DNA of 64,000 nt from Novipirellula herctigrandis (lineage in GTDB: Bacteria; Planctomycetota; Planctomycetia; Pirellulales; Pirellulaceae), in assembly GCA_007859835.1 (NCBI GenBank), contig SJPJ01000001.1, positions 2,190,007 through 2,254,006 of the forward strand. Direction: 5' to 3'. The notes under the pieces were generated by a model. The model did no database searches and was not told the DNA's origin. It was given only the letters and a program-made list of their open reading frames with translations. Shown piece after piece: positions 54,333 to 62,979 of this stretch (its first letter is position 1; each line of letters begins with the position of its first letter). The position numbers and the translations under genes are program-made.

Positions 54333-56120
54333 TCAGCGGATTTGAGCGTCTTCGATTTCGTCGAGTGCGAGATACGCGGTGGCAATGCTCTCACCAGCAA
54401 GTTTCCTTCTCCATGACTCAGCGGATGTGTTGGCCGATCTCAGCACACGCCAGTACAGCCAGACGGAGACCACGAAACCGATGATCCCGACGACTAACGA
54501 GACAATCAGAGAATATGGATGTAGCACGGCGTCAAAACCGATGGCAACGACAACGGGAATCCACATCAGCCACCAAACAAACCCGATGATAATCCCGGCT
54601 CGCAGGTAGCCGGATCGCAGGCTGTCGAGTTTGCTGCGGATGTCGACAACGGATTTCGAGTAGTCGATTCTTCGGATTCGAGTGCAGACGAGCAACGCTT
54701 GAGATATCACGATCACACCGTACACGTGCAAAATGGCTCCACTTGCAACGCGATGCGGAATTTGGGTATTTCGAGCCCAGCACTGCACGCCTAGAACAAT
54801 CAGTGCAATGCCGATCAACACCTGCAACATCTGGCCGCGGAATAGCGGGCGCAGTGAATTTTCGACACGTGCCATTAGTTGGCGCCGTGTTAGTAACATC
54901 CGTCCGGCGAGCTCCTGCTGTGCCAAACTTACGGCGTCGGTTTCTTTGTCGTCTCCGTTGTGGTCCCGAAGTTCTTCATCCCTGGCAACCGTAATCGCAA
55001 GCCCTGAATCACTGGTCGAAGTAATCGATTGCACGTCGGACTTAATCTGGCTGGCGTGCTGGTAGCGGCGCCGCGGTTCCTTTTCAAGGGTCCGCAGTAC
55101 GACTTCATCGAGGCGCACATCAATTTTAACTTTCTTCGACGGCGCTGCGAAACGTCCAATCGGCAGTTCGCCGGTCAGCATTTCATAGAAGACAACCCCC
55201 AACGAATAGATGTCCGCACGGTGATCGACGCCGTGCGAACCTTCCATTTGTTCCGGAGCCATGTACCGAGGGGTACCCATCACCTGATGCGTTCCCGTAA
55301 GCATCTCTTGTTGGCTTTCGTTTCCAAGTATCCGCGAGAGGCCAAAATCCGCGATCTTCACCGACCCGTCAGCGGCAATCAAGATGTTCTCGGGCTTGAT
55401 GTCGCGGTGGACAACACCTTTGTCGTGTGCGTACTGAAGCGCATCGCAGAGGTGCGGCACGATCGCCAGTGCATGTTCGGGCGCCAATTGGCCAGCCCTT
55501 ACAACCTCTCGAAGCGTTGAACCATCCACGAATTCCATGAGGAAGTAATAGGTGTCTTCCACCTTTCCGAATTCATAAACAGACACGATGTTGGCGTGAC
55601 TCAGTTTTGCCAGCGTCCGAGCTTCCCGCGTAAAACGCAGCGCGAATTTGACATCGTGACCAAATTCCTCGGGCAGAATTTTCAGCGCAACAAGACGATC
55701 GAGCCCTGGTTGGCGGGCCTTGTAAACGGCGCCCATGCCACCGGCGCCAATGAGCTCGATAATTTCCAGCGACGGAAAAAGTTCGGCCAGACCACCTACG
55801 GTCGGCGGTTCAAACGAGCCTGCCCGTTTGTCGCCTTCGTTCAGGGCATCGTTGATCGCTTGGGAAACTTCCGGAAATCGGTCGAGGTATTCCTGCTTCG
55901 TCGGCGTTTCACCTCGTCGTCGACGGTAGTCAATGTCCAGAACAACGAGTTCAGCGAGCAAGACGTCTCGTTCGATCGGTGAGACATCCCCGGAAAGCAC
56001 CGATTCAATCGATAGTGGCTCGTTTGACTGCCACTTTCGTTCAAAATCAGCGCACAGATCATCGATTCGTTCCAGGGCTGCGATCGGTAGTTTTTTCTGA
56101 CGGATGTTCATTTTGTTCAA
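54333..56120 (-). CDS. Membrane Ser/Thr protein kinase (PknB-type)
   Basis: Residues 1-110 are a helical N-terminal domain common in planctomycete kinases paired with sigma factors. The kinase domain (about 119-370) has the glycine loop IGAGGMGAVYKA, Lys147 in VALKIL, HRDIKPEN (residues 238-245), the DFG at 258-260 and the MGTPRYMAPEQ activation end. After it, four membrane segments follow (MLQVLIGIALIVLGVQCWA to VGIIGFVVSVWLYW) and a short cytosolic tail. The start overlaps the end of the ECF sigma-factor gene by 62 bp; an ATG at 56111 is also possible. The pair suggests that the kinase regulates the sigma factor by phosphorylation or shares its signal (inference). Confidence 0.93.
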   Translation of the reverse strand: MNKMNIRQKKLPIAALERIDDLCADFERKWQSNEPLSIESVLSGDVSPIERDVLLAELVVLDIDYRRRRGETPTKQEYLDRFPEVSQAINDALNEGDKRAGSFEPPTVGGLAELFPSLEIIELIGAGGMGAVYKARQPGLDRLVALKILPEEFGHDVKFALRFTREARTLAKLSHANIVSVYEFGKVEDTYYFLMEFVDGSTLREVVRAGQLAPEHALAIVPHLCDALQYAHDKGVVHRDIKPENILIAADGSVKIADFGLSRILGNESQQEMLTGTHQVMGTPRYMAPEQMEGSHGVDHRADIYSLGVVFYEMLTGELPIGRFAAPSKKVKIDVRLDEVVLRTLEKEPRRRYQHASQIKSDVQSITSTSDSGLAITVARDEELRDHNGDDKETDAVSLAQQELAGRMLLTRRQLMARVENSLRPLFRGQMLQVLIGIALIVLGVQCWARNTQIPHRVASGAILHVYGVIVISQALLVCTRIRRIDYSKSVVDIRSKLDSLRSGYLRAGIIIGFVWWLMWIPVVVAIGFDAVLHPYSLIVSLVVGIIGFVVSVWLYWRVLRSANTSAESWRRKLAGESIATAYLALDEIEDAQIR

Positions 56121-56724
56121 CCAATTCCTGCTGACATTTTTCTCGAATTAGGTGCAGACGACGTTCGATCGTCCGCTCAGAGCAGCCAAAACGCTTTGCG
56201 AGTTCCGCGTTTGAATACCCTTCTAACTTGGCAACCGCTAAATCCCTGAGCTGCCCGACACCTAAATGAGAAAAAAACTGTTCCACCGATTCCTGCATCA
56301 TCAGCACCATTTCCGGAGATGGTTCGTCGCCGATGGCTTCAATGACCCTGCCATCTTCAACCGCGCCATCGTCATCAGCATGGTCCAAAGAATGAAGCCT
56401 GACGTTTCCGCCACGTCGCTGCCGCAGGTCGTGCCTTTGTTTGTCGACCGCTTTCCTTGCCGCCATTCGCAACAAAAGACGCCAAAGATCGTCTCGATCG
56501 GCCAAATCCGGAAACCGTCCCTTTTCGGCTGCATTGTAGAAGCTGTCAAAGACACTCAGCACGATGTCTTCTTCGTCCGAAACGGCTCGGTTTTGCCCGT
56601 ATATCCGGCCCCGAACGCAGCGTACGAGACGGTCGAAGTAGTGCTGCCAAATACGATTCGCGGCAGTCGAATCACCGGCTTTCACCAAATGAATCCAGTG
56701 GCTGACATTCGTGGTTTTCGACAT
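56059..56724 (-). CDS. ECF-type RNA polymerase sigma factor
   Basis: The ATG at 56724 starts MSKTTNVSHWIHLVKAGDSTAANRIWQHYF, the usual start of the planctomycete ECF group; an ATG at 56787 adds 21 residues. Region 2 is visible as LVRCVRGRIYG to DEEDIVLSVFDSFYNAAEKGRFPDLADRDDLWRLLLRMAARKAVDKQRHDLRQRRGG. Region 4 carries the helix-turn-helix LEGYSNAELAKRFGCSERTIERRLHLIREK. The two are joined by an acidic linker. The 221-residue protein has an extension after region 4 that is polar and lies over the kinase start. No anti-sigma factor gene is next to it, so the kinase is the likely partner. Confidence 0.92.
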   Translation of the reverse strand: MSKTTNVSHWIHLVKAGDSTAANRIWQHYFDRLVRCVRGRIYGQNRAVSDEEDIVLSVFDSFYNAAEKGRFPDLADRDDLWRLLLRMAARKAVDKQRHDLRQRRGGNVRLHSLDHADDDGAVEDGRVIEAIGDEPSPEMVLMMQESVEQFFSHLGVGQLRDLAVAKLEGYSNAELAKRFGCSERTIERRLHLIREKCQQELVEQNEHPSEKTTDRSPGTNR

Positions 56725-57111
56725 ACGGGAAGGCCAACAGATGCAAAATGGCAAGGGAACAAAGGTCTGCAAACGTAATATTACCACATCTACACGAGTG
56801 TCGAACTCGGATGTCGCCCTTACTGTTGAGCGGTTTTCAGAGGAACGCCGAGTTTGCGATTAGAGAGATTCGGATTGGAGATTGCTGCGTTCATTCGCGA
56901 ATTTCACCGACCGAAATGTTCGTTCTCGTATTTTGATTCCACGGGAAATCTGATTCCTCCCGCGCGAGTCTTCCTCCGCTAAACCTCCCCCAAAAACTTG
57001 GTGGAGCAATTGAGGCAGTCGAACGGAGACCGGAAGGATCCACCATCACAAGCCACCCGGCAGTGGCCGACGACAATGCCTCGCCAAAGCATTCTCATTC
57101 GATAGAAAAAA
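56725..57111 (-). other. Intergenic region, no gene seen
   Basis: I found no ribosome site plus credible frame, repeat or strong hairpin in this stretch upstream of the sigma factor. Confidence 0.4.
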
Positions 57112-57570
57112 TTAACTGCGAGGAATGAGGAACCGTAAATGGTGCGCAGCATGTGCCGAATGGATCTCAAGTATTTGTTCCCGAGTTAGCTGACCGAACG
57201 CTGGGTGCGGGGCGTATTCACCAACGTGGGAGTTCAATTGTGCGACGCTCCTCGCAAAGGATTCGACTTCCCGAGCGTCATCAAGATCGGCGGGTGGAAC
57301 AAACACCGACGGCGTACGAATCCCCCGAGGCGAATCACCTCTAATCAGTTTCGGCAAAAGAAACTGGCGCATCACCGGACGCAAAAACGCAAACAACGAC
57401 ATCCACTTCGGAATACCATTCACGCTCAAATCTTGCACAAGAATCAAGTGCCGACAAATCTGTCCCAACGACCAATTTCCTTGCCGCTCGTAGCCCGTAC
57501 GAAGTAACGACATTGCCTCTTCGACGGCAGCGTCAAGATCATTGAATCGAAGTTTGCGAAGCTCAGGCAT
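57112..57570 (-). CDS. DUF1569 family (DinB-like) protein
   Basis: The ATG at 57570 (MPELRKLRFNDLDAAVEEAMSLL) is preferred over an ATG at 57663. The 152-residue protein shows the DUF1569 pattern: GNWSLGQICRHLILVQDLSVNG, with a conserved His in the first long helix, and HPAFGQLTREQILEIHSAHAAHHLRFL at the end, with the HxxHHL metal-type histidines. DinB-like folds are four-helix bundles that can bind a metal; the function of DUF1569 is unknown. It stands alone on the minus strand. Confidence 0.85.
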   Translation of the reverse strand: MPELRKLRFNDLDAAVEEAMSLLRTGYERQGNWSLGQICRHLILVQDLSVNGIPKWMSLFAFLRPVMRQFLLPKLIRGDSPRGIRTPSVFVPPADLDDAREVESFARSVAQLNSHVGEYAPHPAFGQLTREQILEIHSAHAAHHLRFLIPRS

Positions 57571-58027
57571 CTCTTGAGTGTACCTTGAATGGATAAAAGC
57601 GAATGGATAAAAGCGAAATCGACAAATACTAGAAACCGTTTTCCACCATACGATGCGTGACAATCTTTACCGTACGATTGACATTTTTAGTTGAATGTTT
57701 CGCGACGTCGGCCGCCGGCACGTGTCCATCCTTGGCGGCCAAGCCGAAGCGGAGCGAGCGACCATGCGTTGTCGCGTGTGATACGAGGAACAGTGTTGCG
57801 ATATGCCTAGGTCAGATATCAAATACAGAAAACTTGCAACAGGATCGCGAGCCCAGATACAATTTGGTGCGACCCGATTCCGCAGAGGACAATGATTCCG
57901 CAGAGGACAATGATTCCGCTCGCGTCAGCGGAACGTACAATAGACGGTAAGCTCAATGGCCAATTTTACTGGCTTCCATTACGACATCGGTTATTACGGC
58001 ACTCCGTTCGATAAGTTTCTTGAAGTA
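57571..58027 (+). other. Divergent intergenic region with a short tandem repeat
   Basis: Between the DUF1569 gene and the small membrane protein gene. Besides the 18-bp repeat at 57876-57919 nothing is seen. A start for the next gene at 57956 is possible but has no better ribosome site. Confidence 0.35.
57876..57919. repeat. 18-bp tandem repeat, two copies plus a partial third
   Basis: The unit gattccgcagaggacaat occurs at 57876-57893 and 57894-57911 and is followed by gattccgc at 57912-57919. The copies are identical, suggesting recent slippage. Confidence 0.9.
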
Positions 58028-58477
58028 ATGACTTCACACGATCCCAATCCCTATGCACCGCCACAGACTGCTTGCACGGCTGCCGCCGTTCGCACAACAT
58101 ACGGTTCGCTCACCATCTCTGGCGTTTCCGCAATCTGTTTGGTGGCTTTCATCGTCTTTACCATTGTACTTCTTCGCTCCAACGGCGGCGATCGAAAAGC
58201 AGGCATTCTTTTCCTAGCCAACATTCCGGTTTTGCTTGGGCTGGTCGTTTCCACTGCTCGATCGACTCGCATTGGCGTTTACTTCGGCATCGCTGTTGCC
58301 GCCGTACAGGTCGCCATTACAATCTTAATGCTCTTCATGTCTATCGGCGATGTTTCGCTCGTGATCGGCATCAACGCGATGATTATTGTCCCCCCCTTGG
58401 TAATTGCATTTAGGGCATGGGTAACCTATCAGCGACGTCTTTCAAGCGAACACGCCGCGCCGCAAACTAACGATTAA
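58028..58477 (+). CDS. Small membrane protein with DPNPYAPP start
   Basis: The ATG at 58028 is chosen because MTSHDPNPYAPPQTA is the start that planctomycete small membrane proteins of this kind show (xNPYxPP); an in-frame ATG at 57956 would add 24 residues. The 149-residue protein then has four hydrophobic segments (ISGVSAICLVAFIVFTIVLL; AGILFLANIPVLLGLVV; GVYFGIAVAAVQVAITILMLFM; LVIGINAMIIVPPLVIAF). No catalytic motif or known family is apparent. It is not near a co-directional neighbour. Confidence 0.75.
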   Translation: MTSHDPNPYAPPQTACTAAAVRTTYGSLTISGVSAICLVAFIVFTIVLLRSNGGDRKAGILFLANIPVLLGLVVSTARSTRIGVYFGIAVAAVQVAITILMLFMSIGDVSLVIGINAMIIVPPLVIAFRAWVTYQRRLSSEHAAPQTND

Positions 58478-59540
58478 TAGGTATCGCTTTGACATTGCCA
58501 ACTGAATCACACTAGGCACCACCAACCACGCACGTCGCTACGTCAAAAAAGGCCAGCCCAAAGACTGCTTAAACTGAAGGACCTTCGTTTGCTTAAGAGC
58601 CAGTAAAAACTCGCTCGCATTCACTCCCTTAGCCTTCGCGAATCGCCAGTTTATCGATTTCTCTTCGTTGCCTTTCGCGAACCGTGTTTTCGGTTTCGCG
58701 CCCCGCCGGGCTTCTTGTCGAAAGAGCCAGGCTTGTGGTCCAGCAATCGGGGCCAGTTTACTTCGGCCGATTCTTATCCTGCTTCACTTTCGCAGTCTGT
58801 TGTTTTTTGATCTCCTTCTATTTATTGCTTTTGTCTTTGTCCTTCTTGCCGCCTTTGTCGCCCATTGTGAATTTCCTTTCTAGCCAAAGTCATCAATCGA
58901 GTAAGTGCGCATTGTCACTGATTGGCACTGCGATGTTCAATCAAGCCAATCGATTTCCTCGCCGTTCCTGAAATTGGGCCGAATTTGATTTGGCCGGGCG
59001 GGGTGGCGGTCCGGCCTCATTCCGCGATCTTCCTTTCCCAAGAGTGACAAAACTCATCGGCGTGCTGGCTTTTGGCACTCAGCTACGTACTTGCTTACCG
59101 ATACACCAACGCCCATCGGGACGACACACAAATCGACAATCACTTTCATCTCCAATAAGCCTCTCGTGTTCCGACTAGGTACACGTTTCTAGGATCACGT
59201 ATAGACTTCACGCAGAGAATGGCAGCAGCTTTCGTTCTAAGAAGGTAACGACAGTCTATCTGTCTCAAACATTGATTTCGGATGCGATGATTTCGGATGC
59301 GATAGCATAGGGCTGAGTTTGCGGATGCAATCACCGATGCGCGTTCATCGTTTCCGTTCTGCACGCTTGGCGCTTCTGGCGTCCTTGAAGCGGACCGGCC
59401 CAGACGGCATCACTGCCGGCAGTCGCTGACTGACCGAGTTGGAATTCAGCGTTCTCAGTTGCCAAGTCCTTCGCGTTTCTGCTACACGATCGATAGCATT
59501 GATTTGTCGTTTCTGGTTTTCCGACCGAATGAGATAGGGA
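58478..59540 (+). other. Long intergenic region with one decayed mini-gene
   Basis: Over 1 kb without an intact gene. It holds the minus-strand mini-gene remnant at 58758-58865 and a 15-bp direct repeat (gatttcggatgcgat at 59274-59288 and 59289-59303). Nothing else is recognisable. Confidence 0.5.
58758..58865 (-). pseudogene. Lysine-rich mini-gene (MGDKGGKKDKDK type) with an in-frame TAG
   Basis: A strong AAAGGA ribosome site lies 8 nt before the ATG at 58865. The frame reads MGDKGGKKDKDKSNK, then TAG (codon 16, 58818-58820), then KEIKKQQTAKVKQDKNRPK and a TAA at 58758-58760. The low-complexity Lys/Gln/Asp composition continues unchanged past the TAG, as expected if a CAG or AAG codon mutated to TAG. 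Short proteins beginning MGDKGxKKDK are known from planctomycetes and other bacteria, without known function. A 15-residue product is possible, but a single-base nonsense mutation is the simpler reading. Confidence 0.7.
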
Positions 59541-60407
59541 ATGCGTTTGATAGCAACCTTCGGACTTGTCGTTTCGTTTTGTTTCTCCATACAAGCGGAG
59601 GACGCGCAAAGAGTAACTGACGTCAACATACAGCTATTGACGATCGAACTAGAAAGCTACTTAAACGCTTACAAGGACGCGTCGGCGAACATTCGCGAGA
59701 TTGAGACAGAACTTGCCCAGACCAACACCTCCGAATCGAGAGCAACATTAGAAACGGATCGTGACAGCCTACGAATGCATCTTGACGCGTTGGCGGCTCG
59801 TGCAAACGAAACCGCGATCCGCATTGGTAAAACACAGACGAAGACCAATAAGAAGAAGACTCTACCAGATGGCACACGGGTCTATCTTCGAAACCGGCTG
59901 AGATCGACCGGTCGCGATTTAGATGTTGCGATTGAGGGCCAGGGTTTCTTTCAGGCAGTCGTTCCAAACACGGATGCGAAGGTTTATGCACGCGTCGGCA
60001 ATCTCGACATCGACGCCAATGGCTACTTGGTGTTGGGTTCTGCGAGGTCTGGCCTCCCACTCTCGCCATCGATCCAGATTCCGAATGATGCAATTGGCAT
60101 CACAGTTTTTCCAAATGGGGAAGTGAGTTGCACACTGCCTGGCGAGACGGAAATGCGGCTGATCGGGCAAATGCAATTGGCACTGTTCGCTATTCCTGGT
60201 GGCTTACAGGAGATTGATGAGAATCGGTTTTCGGCGACCGAGGCATCTGGACCTGCGAGAGTGACGAAGCCGGGGCAAGATGGCGCCGGAGTTATTCGTC
60301 AAGGAACGATTGAGGTATCCGATAGCTACCTAGTCCGTGAATTAATCGAACGCCTAGCCGATATGCTCATGGCTGAACGTTCCGCAGAGTCCTTGCGACC
60401 ACGCTGA
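59541..60407 (+). CDS. Secreted FlgG-like protein with coiled-coil N-terminus
   Basis: The 288-residue protein has a signal peptide (MRLIATFGLVVSFCFSIQA) and a long charged coiled-coil-like helix (about residues 30-95). From residue 125 it follows flagellar rod/hook FlgG-type proteins: LDVAIEGQGFFQAVV (the DxAIxGxGFF motif), YARVGNLDIDANGYLVLGS, LPLSPSIQIPNDAIGITVFPNGEVSCTLPG, MQLALFAIPGGLQEIDENRF, then GAGVIRQGTIEVSDSYLVRELIERLADMLMAERS, the C-terminal D0-like helix. The N-terminal D0 helix and its YxALxGM-type motif are absent, replaced by signal and coiled coil. No other flagellar gene is in the window. It may be a repurposed envelope protein rather than a rod subunit. The family call is firm, the role is not. 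Confidence 0.75.
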   Translation: MRLIATFGLVVSFCFSIQAEDAQRVTDVNIQLLTIELESYLNAYKDASANIREIETELAQTNTSESRATLETDRDSLRMHLDALAARANETAIRIGKTQTKTNKKKTLPDGTRVYLRNRLRSTGRDLDVAIEGQGFFQAVVPNTDAKVYARVGNLDIDANGYLVLGSARSGLPLSPSIQIPNDAIGITVFPNGEVSCTLPGETEMRLIGQMQLALFAIPGGLQEIDENRFSATEASGPARVTKPGQDGAGVIRQGTIEVSDSYLVRELIERLADMLMAERSAESLRPR

Positions 60408-60549
60408 CATCGCCAGTGCGGGCAACAAATCGTCCGTTTGCCGCCCGGGCGATGAAACCGGTGGCGTTTTCCACTCCGTACTCGTATCGAACGGAACGCC
60501 GTTACGCTACAGTTGGGCATCTCATCACATATTCGAAGCCGAGGAAATA

Positions 60550-60855
60550 ATGGCAAAATTCGCTCAGACCGCTCCACAGAAAGATGAACCCGTGGCGGAA
60601 TCCGACCACACGGAAACGATCAAATCGCAGATTTTAAAGAAAACCGGCAGGCCACCCCGTCTGCATCATGTGGAGGTCTGTCAGCACCACAACGGCAACT
60701 ATCGGGTCAACCTATGGGAGAAGTTGAAACCGACGGGGGACTCCGCTTTCTCAACGGCTGTCCACATTGGGGCATCCTATTATTTGAAGGTATCGGATTC
60801 AGGTGAGATCGTTCACAGTAACCCGCCACTGACCAAACGCCGTTTCTCGGCTTGA
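60550..60855 (+). CDS. Conserved-looking small hypothetical protein
   Basis: A GAGGA ribosome site lies 4 nt before the ATG. The 101-residue, probably cytosolic protein has an N-terminal polar part, then IKSQILKKTGRPPRLHHVEVCQHHNGNYRVNLWEKL, and ends with AVHIGASYYLKVSDSGEIVHSNPPLT. The pattern of a short helix followed by beta strands looks like a compact domain that I have no name for. It lies 140 bp after the FlgG-like gene on the same strand, with an IS element further on. Confidence 0.65.
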   Translation: MAKFAQTAPQKDEPVAESDHTETIKSQILKKTGRPPRLHHVEVCQHHNGNYRVNLWEKLKPTGDSAFSTAVHIGASYYLKVSDSGEIVHSNPPLTKRRFSA

Positions 60856-61285
60856 ACTGGCCCGTTCATCACCGGAAAATGTAGGCTAGGCTTCGCCAAA
60901 GGGTTGTTTGCGGTTGGCAAGCGGAGCGGGACCCCGGGAAGTCGCTCCCAGCACGACCTCGCTCGTCCCCTTCGACAAGTCGAAACAAGCGACAAGTTTT
61001 CGTTCGTTGGCGATCCAAGTCCCTGCATCCAAAGACGATCGACGAGATGCCCACGGGAAGGGAATCGCCGTCAACTTGCAACGAGTATCTTTCCGCGGCA
61101 AAAGGTGCGGCGAGCGTTAACCGGTTGCCCCACACGACTAATCTCGGCCAGCTGTTTGGCGGTCCCGTAGCGGCCAATGACAGAGCATGACTGCCGTTTG
61201 CCGCCGTTGGATCAGTTCGACCATTCGTCCGCTGGTCGCCTCGGCATCGCAATAGCGATCGGGGGTGGTTGGAGGTGTCATTCTT
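60856..61285 (-). other. Intergenic region left of the IS, no intact gene
   Basis: The minus strand carries a protein-like frame (GTAKQLAEISRVGQPVNARRTFCRGK...) that is broken by a stop near 61079 and has no start signal, so a decayed gene is possible. I cannot identify it. Confidence 0.3.
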
Positions 61286-61354
61286 AGAAAACAAAATGGG
61301 TCAAACCTCTTTGCAGGGAAAACAAAATGGGTCAAACCCAATACTGTTCGGCAC
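61286..61354 (+). repeat. Left inverted repeat of the IS
   Basis: It contains two tandem copies of a 21-base string like gaaaacaaaatgggtcaaac (61287-61307 and 61317-61338 region), the second leading into ccaatactgttcggcac. It pairs with 62910-62979. Confidence 0.85.
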
Positions 61355-61504
61355 TCCGTTTGCCCTTGCTGATTTCTAGCCGGAGTGATGGAGGCAGTGC
61401 TAATTGATGGACGTGAGCGAGGTAACCTCATTGGCAGCCGTTGGTTCCTATCGCGCAGCAAGCAACCCCGCCGAGACTTTCTGTTCGGTCGGAGCGCAGT
61501 GTCC

Positions 61505-62809
61505 CTAATGGTTCTTCGACTTTAGCTTTTTGATGTGGGCCTCAAGCTCTTGCAGTGACGCCCAGCCGAGCAAGTAGAAGCAAATCATCTCGTAAGTTCT
61601 TTTGTTCGGCTGACCGCCGGTGTAAATCAGAATCAGAAAGCACGCGATGATCGCGAGGTACATCTGAATCTCAACTCCGTTGGGCTTCGTGCTAAGGAGA
61701 TGGCGGCAGCCAAGCAGCTGTTTGATCATTCTGAAAAATAGTTCGATTAGCCACCTGAGGCGATATGCTTCTGCAATCAGCTCAGCGGGAACATCCATCA
61801 GGCTGGTTGCCACACGAAGAATTCCGTCACTATTGGCTCCGCCTTTGCCAGTGCGAACGTGTGAGGGCACTTCGATCTCGATGTAACGGACGGGATGATC
61901 GGTGGCGATGGTCTTGCGATTGGATGTGTGCGCCCCGAGTATTACTTCGCAATCAAGCCGAACGCCCGCGGCCCGATCCGCATCAGTGAGAGGGCGTTCT
62001 TTGAGTCGTTTTGGCGTGCTGTTGTCGCGTAGTCGGCAAATGTAACTGCTGTCGGCGGCATGGATCGCATTGAACAGTTCGAACTTCGCATAGCCTCGAT
62101 CAGTGACATAACATCGATCGGGTTGCAATACGGAAGCCAAGGCAATTTTCTCGTCATCTTTGCCTTTAGGTTTAGCGGGTGTCGCATCGACTCGCTCTGG
62201 CACGCCACGGAGAATTTCAAAGTGCGTGTGCATTCGGTAGCCGTCAACCGCTGTCGTTGTGGTGCGTCCGGCTGCACGCCCCGTGGACGGAATCCAAGAC
62301 AGCGAAGCCACTCGTACAGCCGTTTTGAAAACGCTACCATCAACAGCGGTTAATTGGTCTTTGATCCCATCGAACCGTGAAGGATCTGCGGATGGGATTT
62401 GTGTAGCCAAACTGGCTGCAATCTCTTTCAGCGGCTCAGGATCGAAAATGGTAACGGACTCTGAGAGCGAAGCACGTCCAACACCGAACTTTTTTTGTAC
62501 AGTTTCCAGTTCACTCGCTTGCTGCAGTCCCCGCAGCGAGGACAGAATCGGATTGAACAGCCACATCAGCACCAAAACGCCGTACTGGTCCATGTGTAGA
62601 TCACGACTACCGGCCTTGTCTCTTTGAGCACCTACGCTATGAAGCGACTCCAGTAGTGGCCGAATGCGTTTGAAGAACTTCAGGCCAGTGATGTCTTTGG
62701 CATCGATCCTTGACTCGACATTAGGTCTTTTTGCCGTGACGCCGGGGGCGAGTTCTGCCTCGCTGAAGCCAGCAGGTTTTCGACATTTCGGCAGTTTCTT
62801 TTTTGCCAC
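61505..62809 (-). CDS. IS4 family transposase
   Basis: The 434-residue protein has the DDE layout of IS4-type enzymes: first Asp in QLTAVDGSVF (Asp157), second in CYVTDRGYAKFELF (Asp237), and the YREK signature in AYRLRWLIELFFRMIKQLLG (Tyr349, Arg352, Glu356, Lys363). The C-terminal hydrophobic segment (MYLAIIACFLILIYTG) is common to the group. The frame is intact, so the element may still be active. It fills most of an element bounded by inverted repeats and lies just left of the attC-bearing region. Confidence 0.95.
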   Translation of the reverse strand: MAKKKLPKCRKPAGFSEAELAPGVTAKRPNVESRIDAKDITGLKFFKRIRPLLESLHSVGAQRDKAGSRDLHMDQYGVLVLMWLFNPILSSLRGLQQASELETVQKKFGVGRASLSESVTIFDPEPLKEIAASLATQIPSADPSRFDGIKDQLTAVDGSVFKTAVRVASLSWIPSTGRAAGRTTTTAVDGYRMHTHFEILRGVPERVDATPAKPKGKDDEKIALASVLQPDRCYVTDRGYAKFELFNAIHAADSSYICRLRDNSTPKRLKERPLTDADRAAGVRLDCEVILGAHTSNRKTIATDHPVRYIEIEVPSHVRTGKGGANSDGILRVATSLMDVPAELIAEAYRLRWLIELFFRMIKQLLGCRHLLSTKPNGVEIQMYLAIIACFLILIYTGGQPNKRTYEMICFYLLGWASLQELEAHIKKLKSKNH

Positions 62810-62909
62810 AGCTTTGGCCTTGGGGTGTCAACATGGCGGACCATCCGCATTGGGTTGACTTGGCGCAAGTCGCGTGCCAAAACTAACAAAAATACAGTGC
62901 GCAAATTTT

Positions 62910-62979
62910 GTGCCGAACAGTATTGGGTTTGACCCATTTTGTTTTCTGAAACAAAGAGGTTTGTTTCAGTTTGTTTTCT
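62910..62979 (-). repeat. Right inverted repeat of the IS
   Basis: The reverse complement repeats the left end: outer copy diverged (agaaaacaaactgaaacaaa), middle cctctttg identical, inner copy identical through gttcggcac. Confidence 0.85.

Larger units (their letters stand above)
61286..62979. mobile_element. IS4-type insertion sequence with about 70-bp imperfect inverted ends
   Basis: The element is bounded by inverted repeats at 61286-61354 and 62910-62979 and carries one DDE transposase on the minus strand. The inner 36 bases of each end (gggtcaaacccaatactg region) are identical in inverted orientation. No target-site duplication was found at the outermost ends, so the exact element boundaries remain open. 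Confidence 0.8.
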
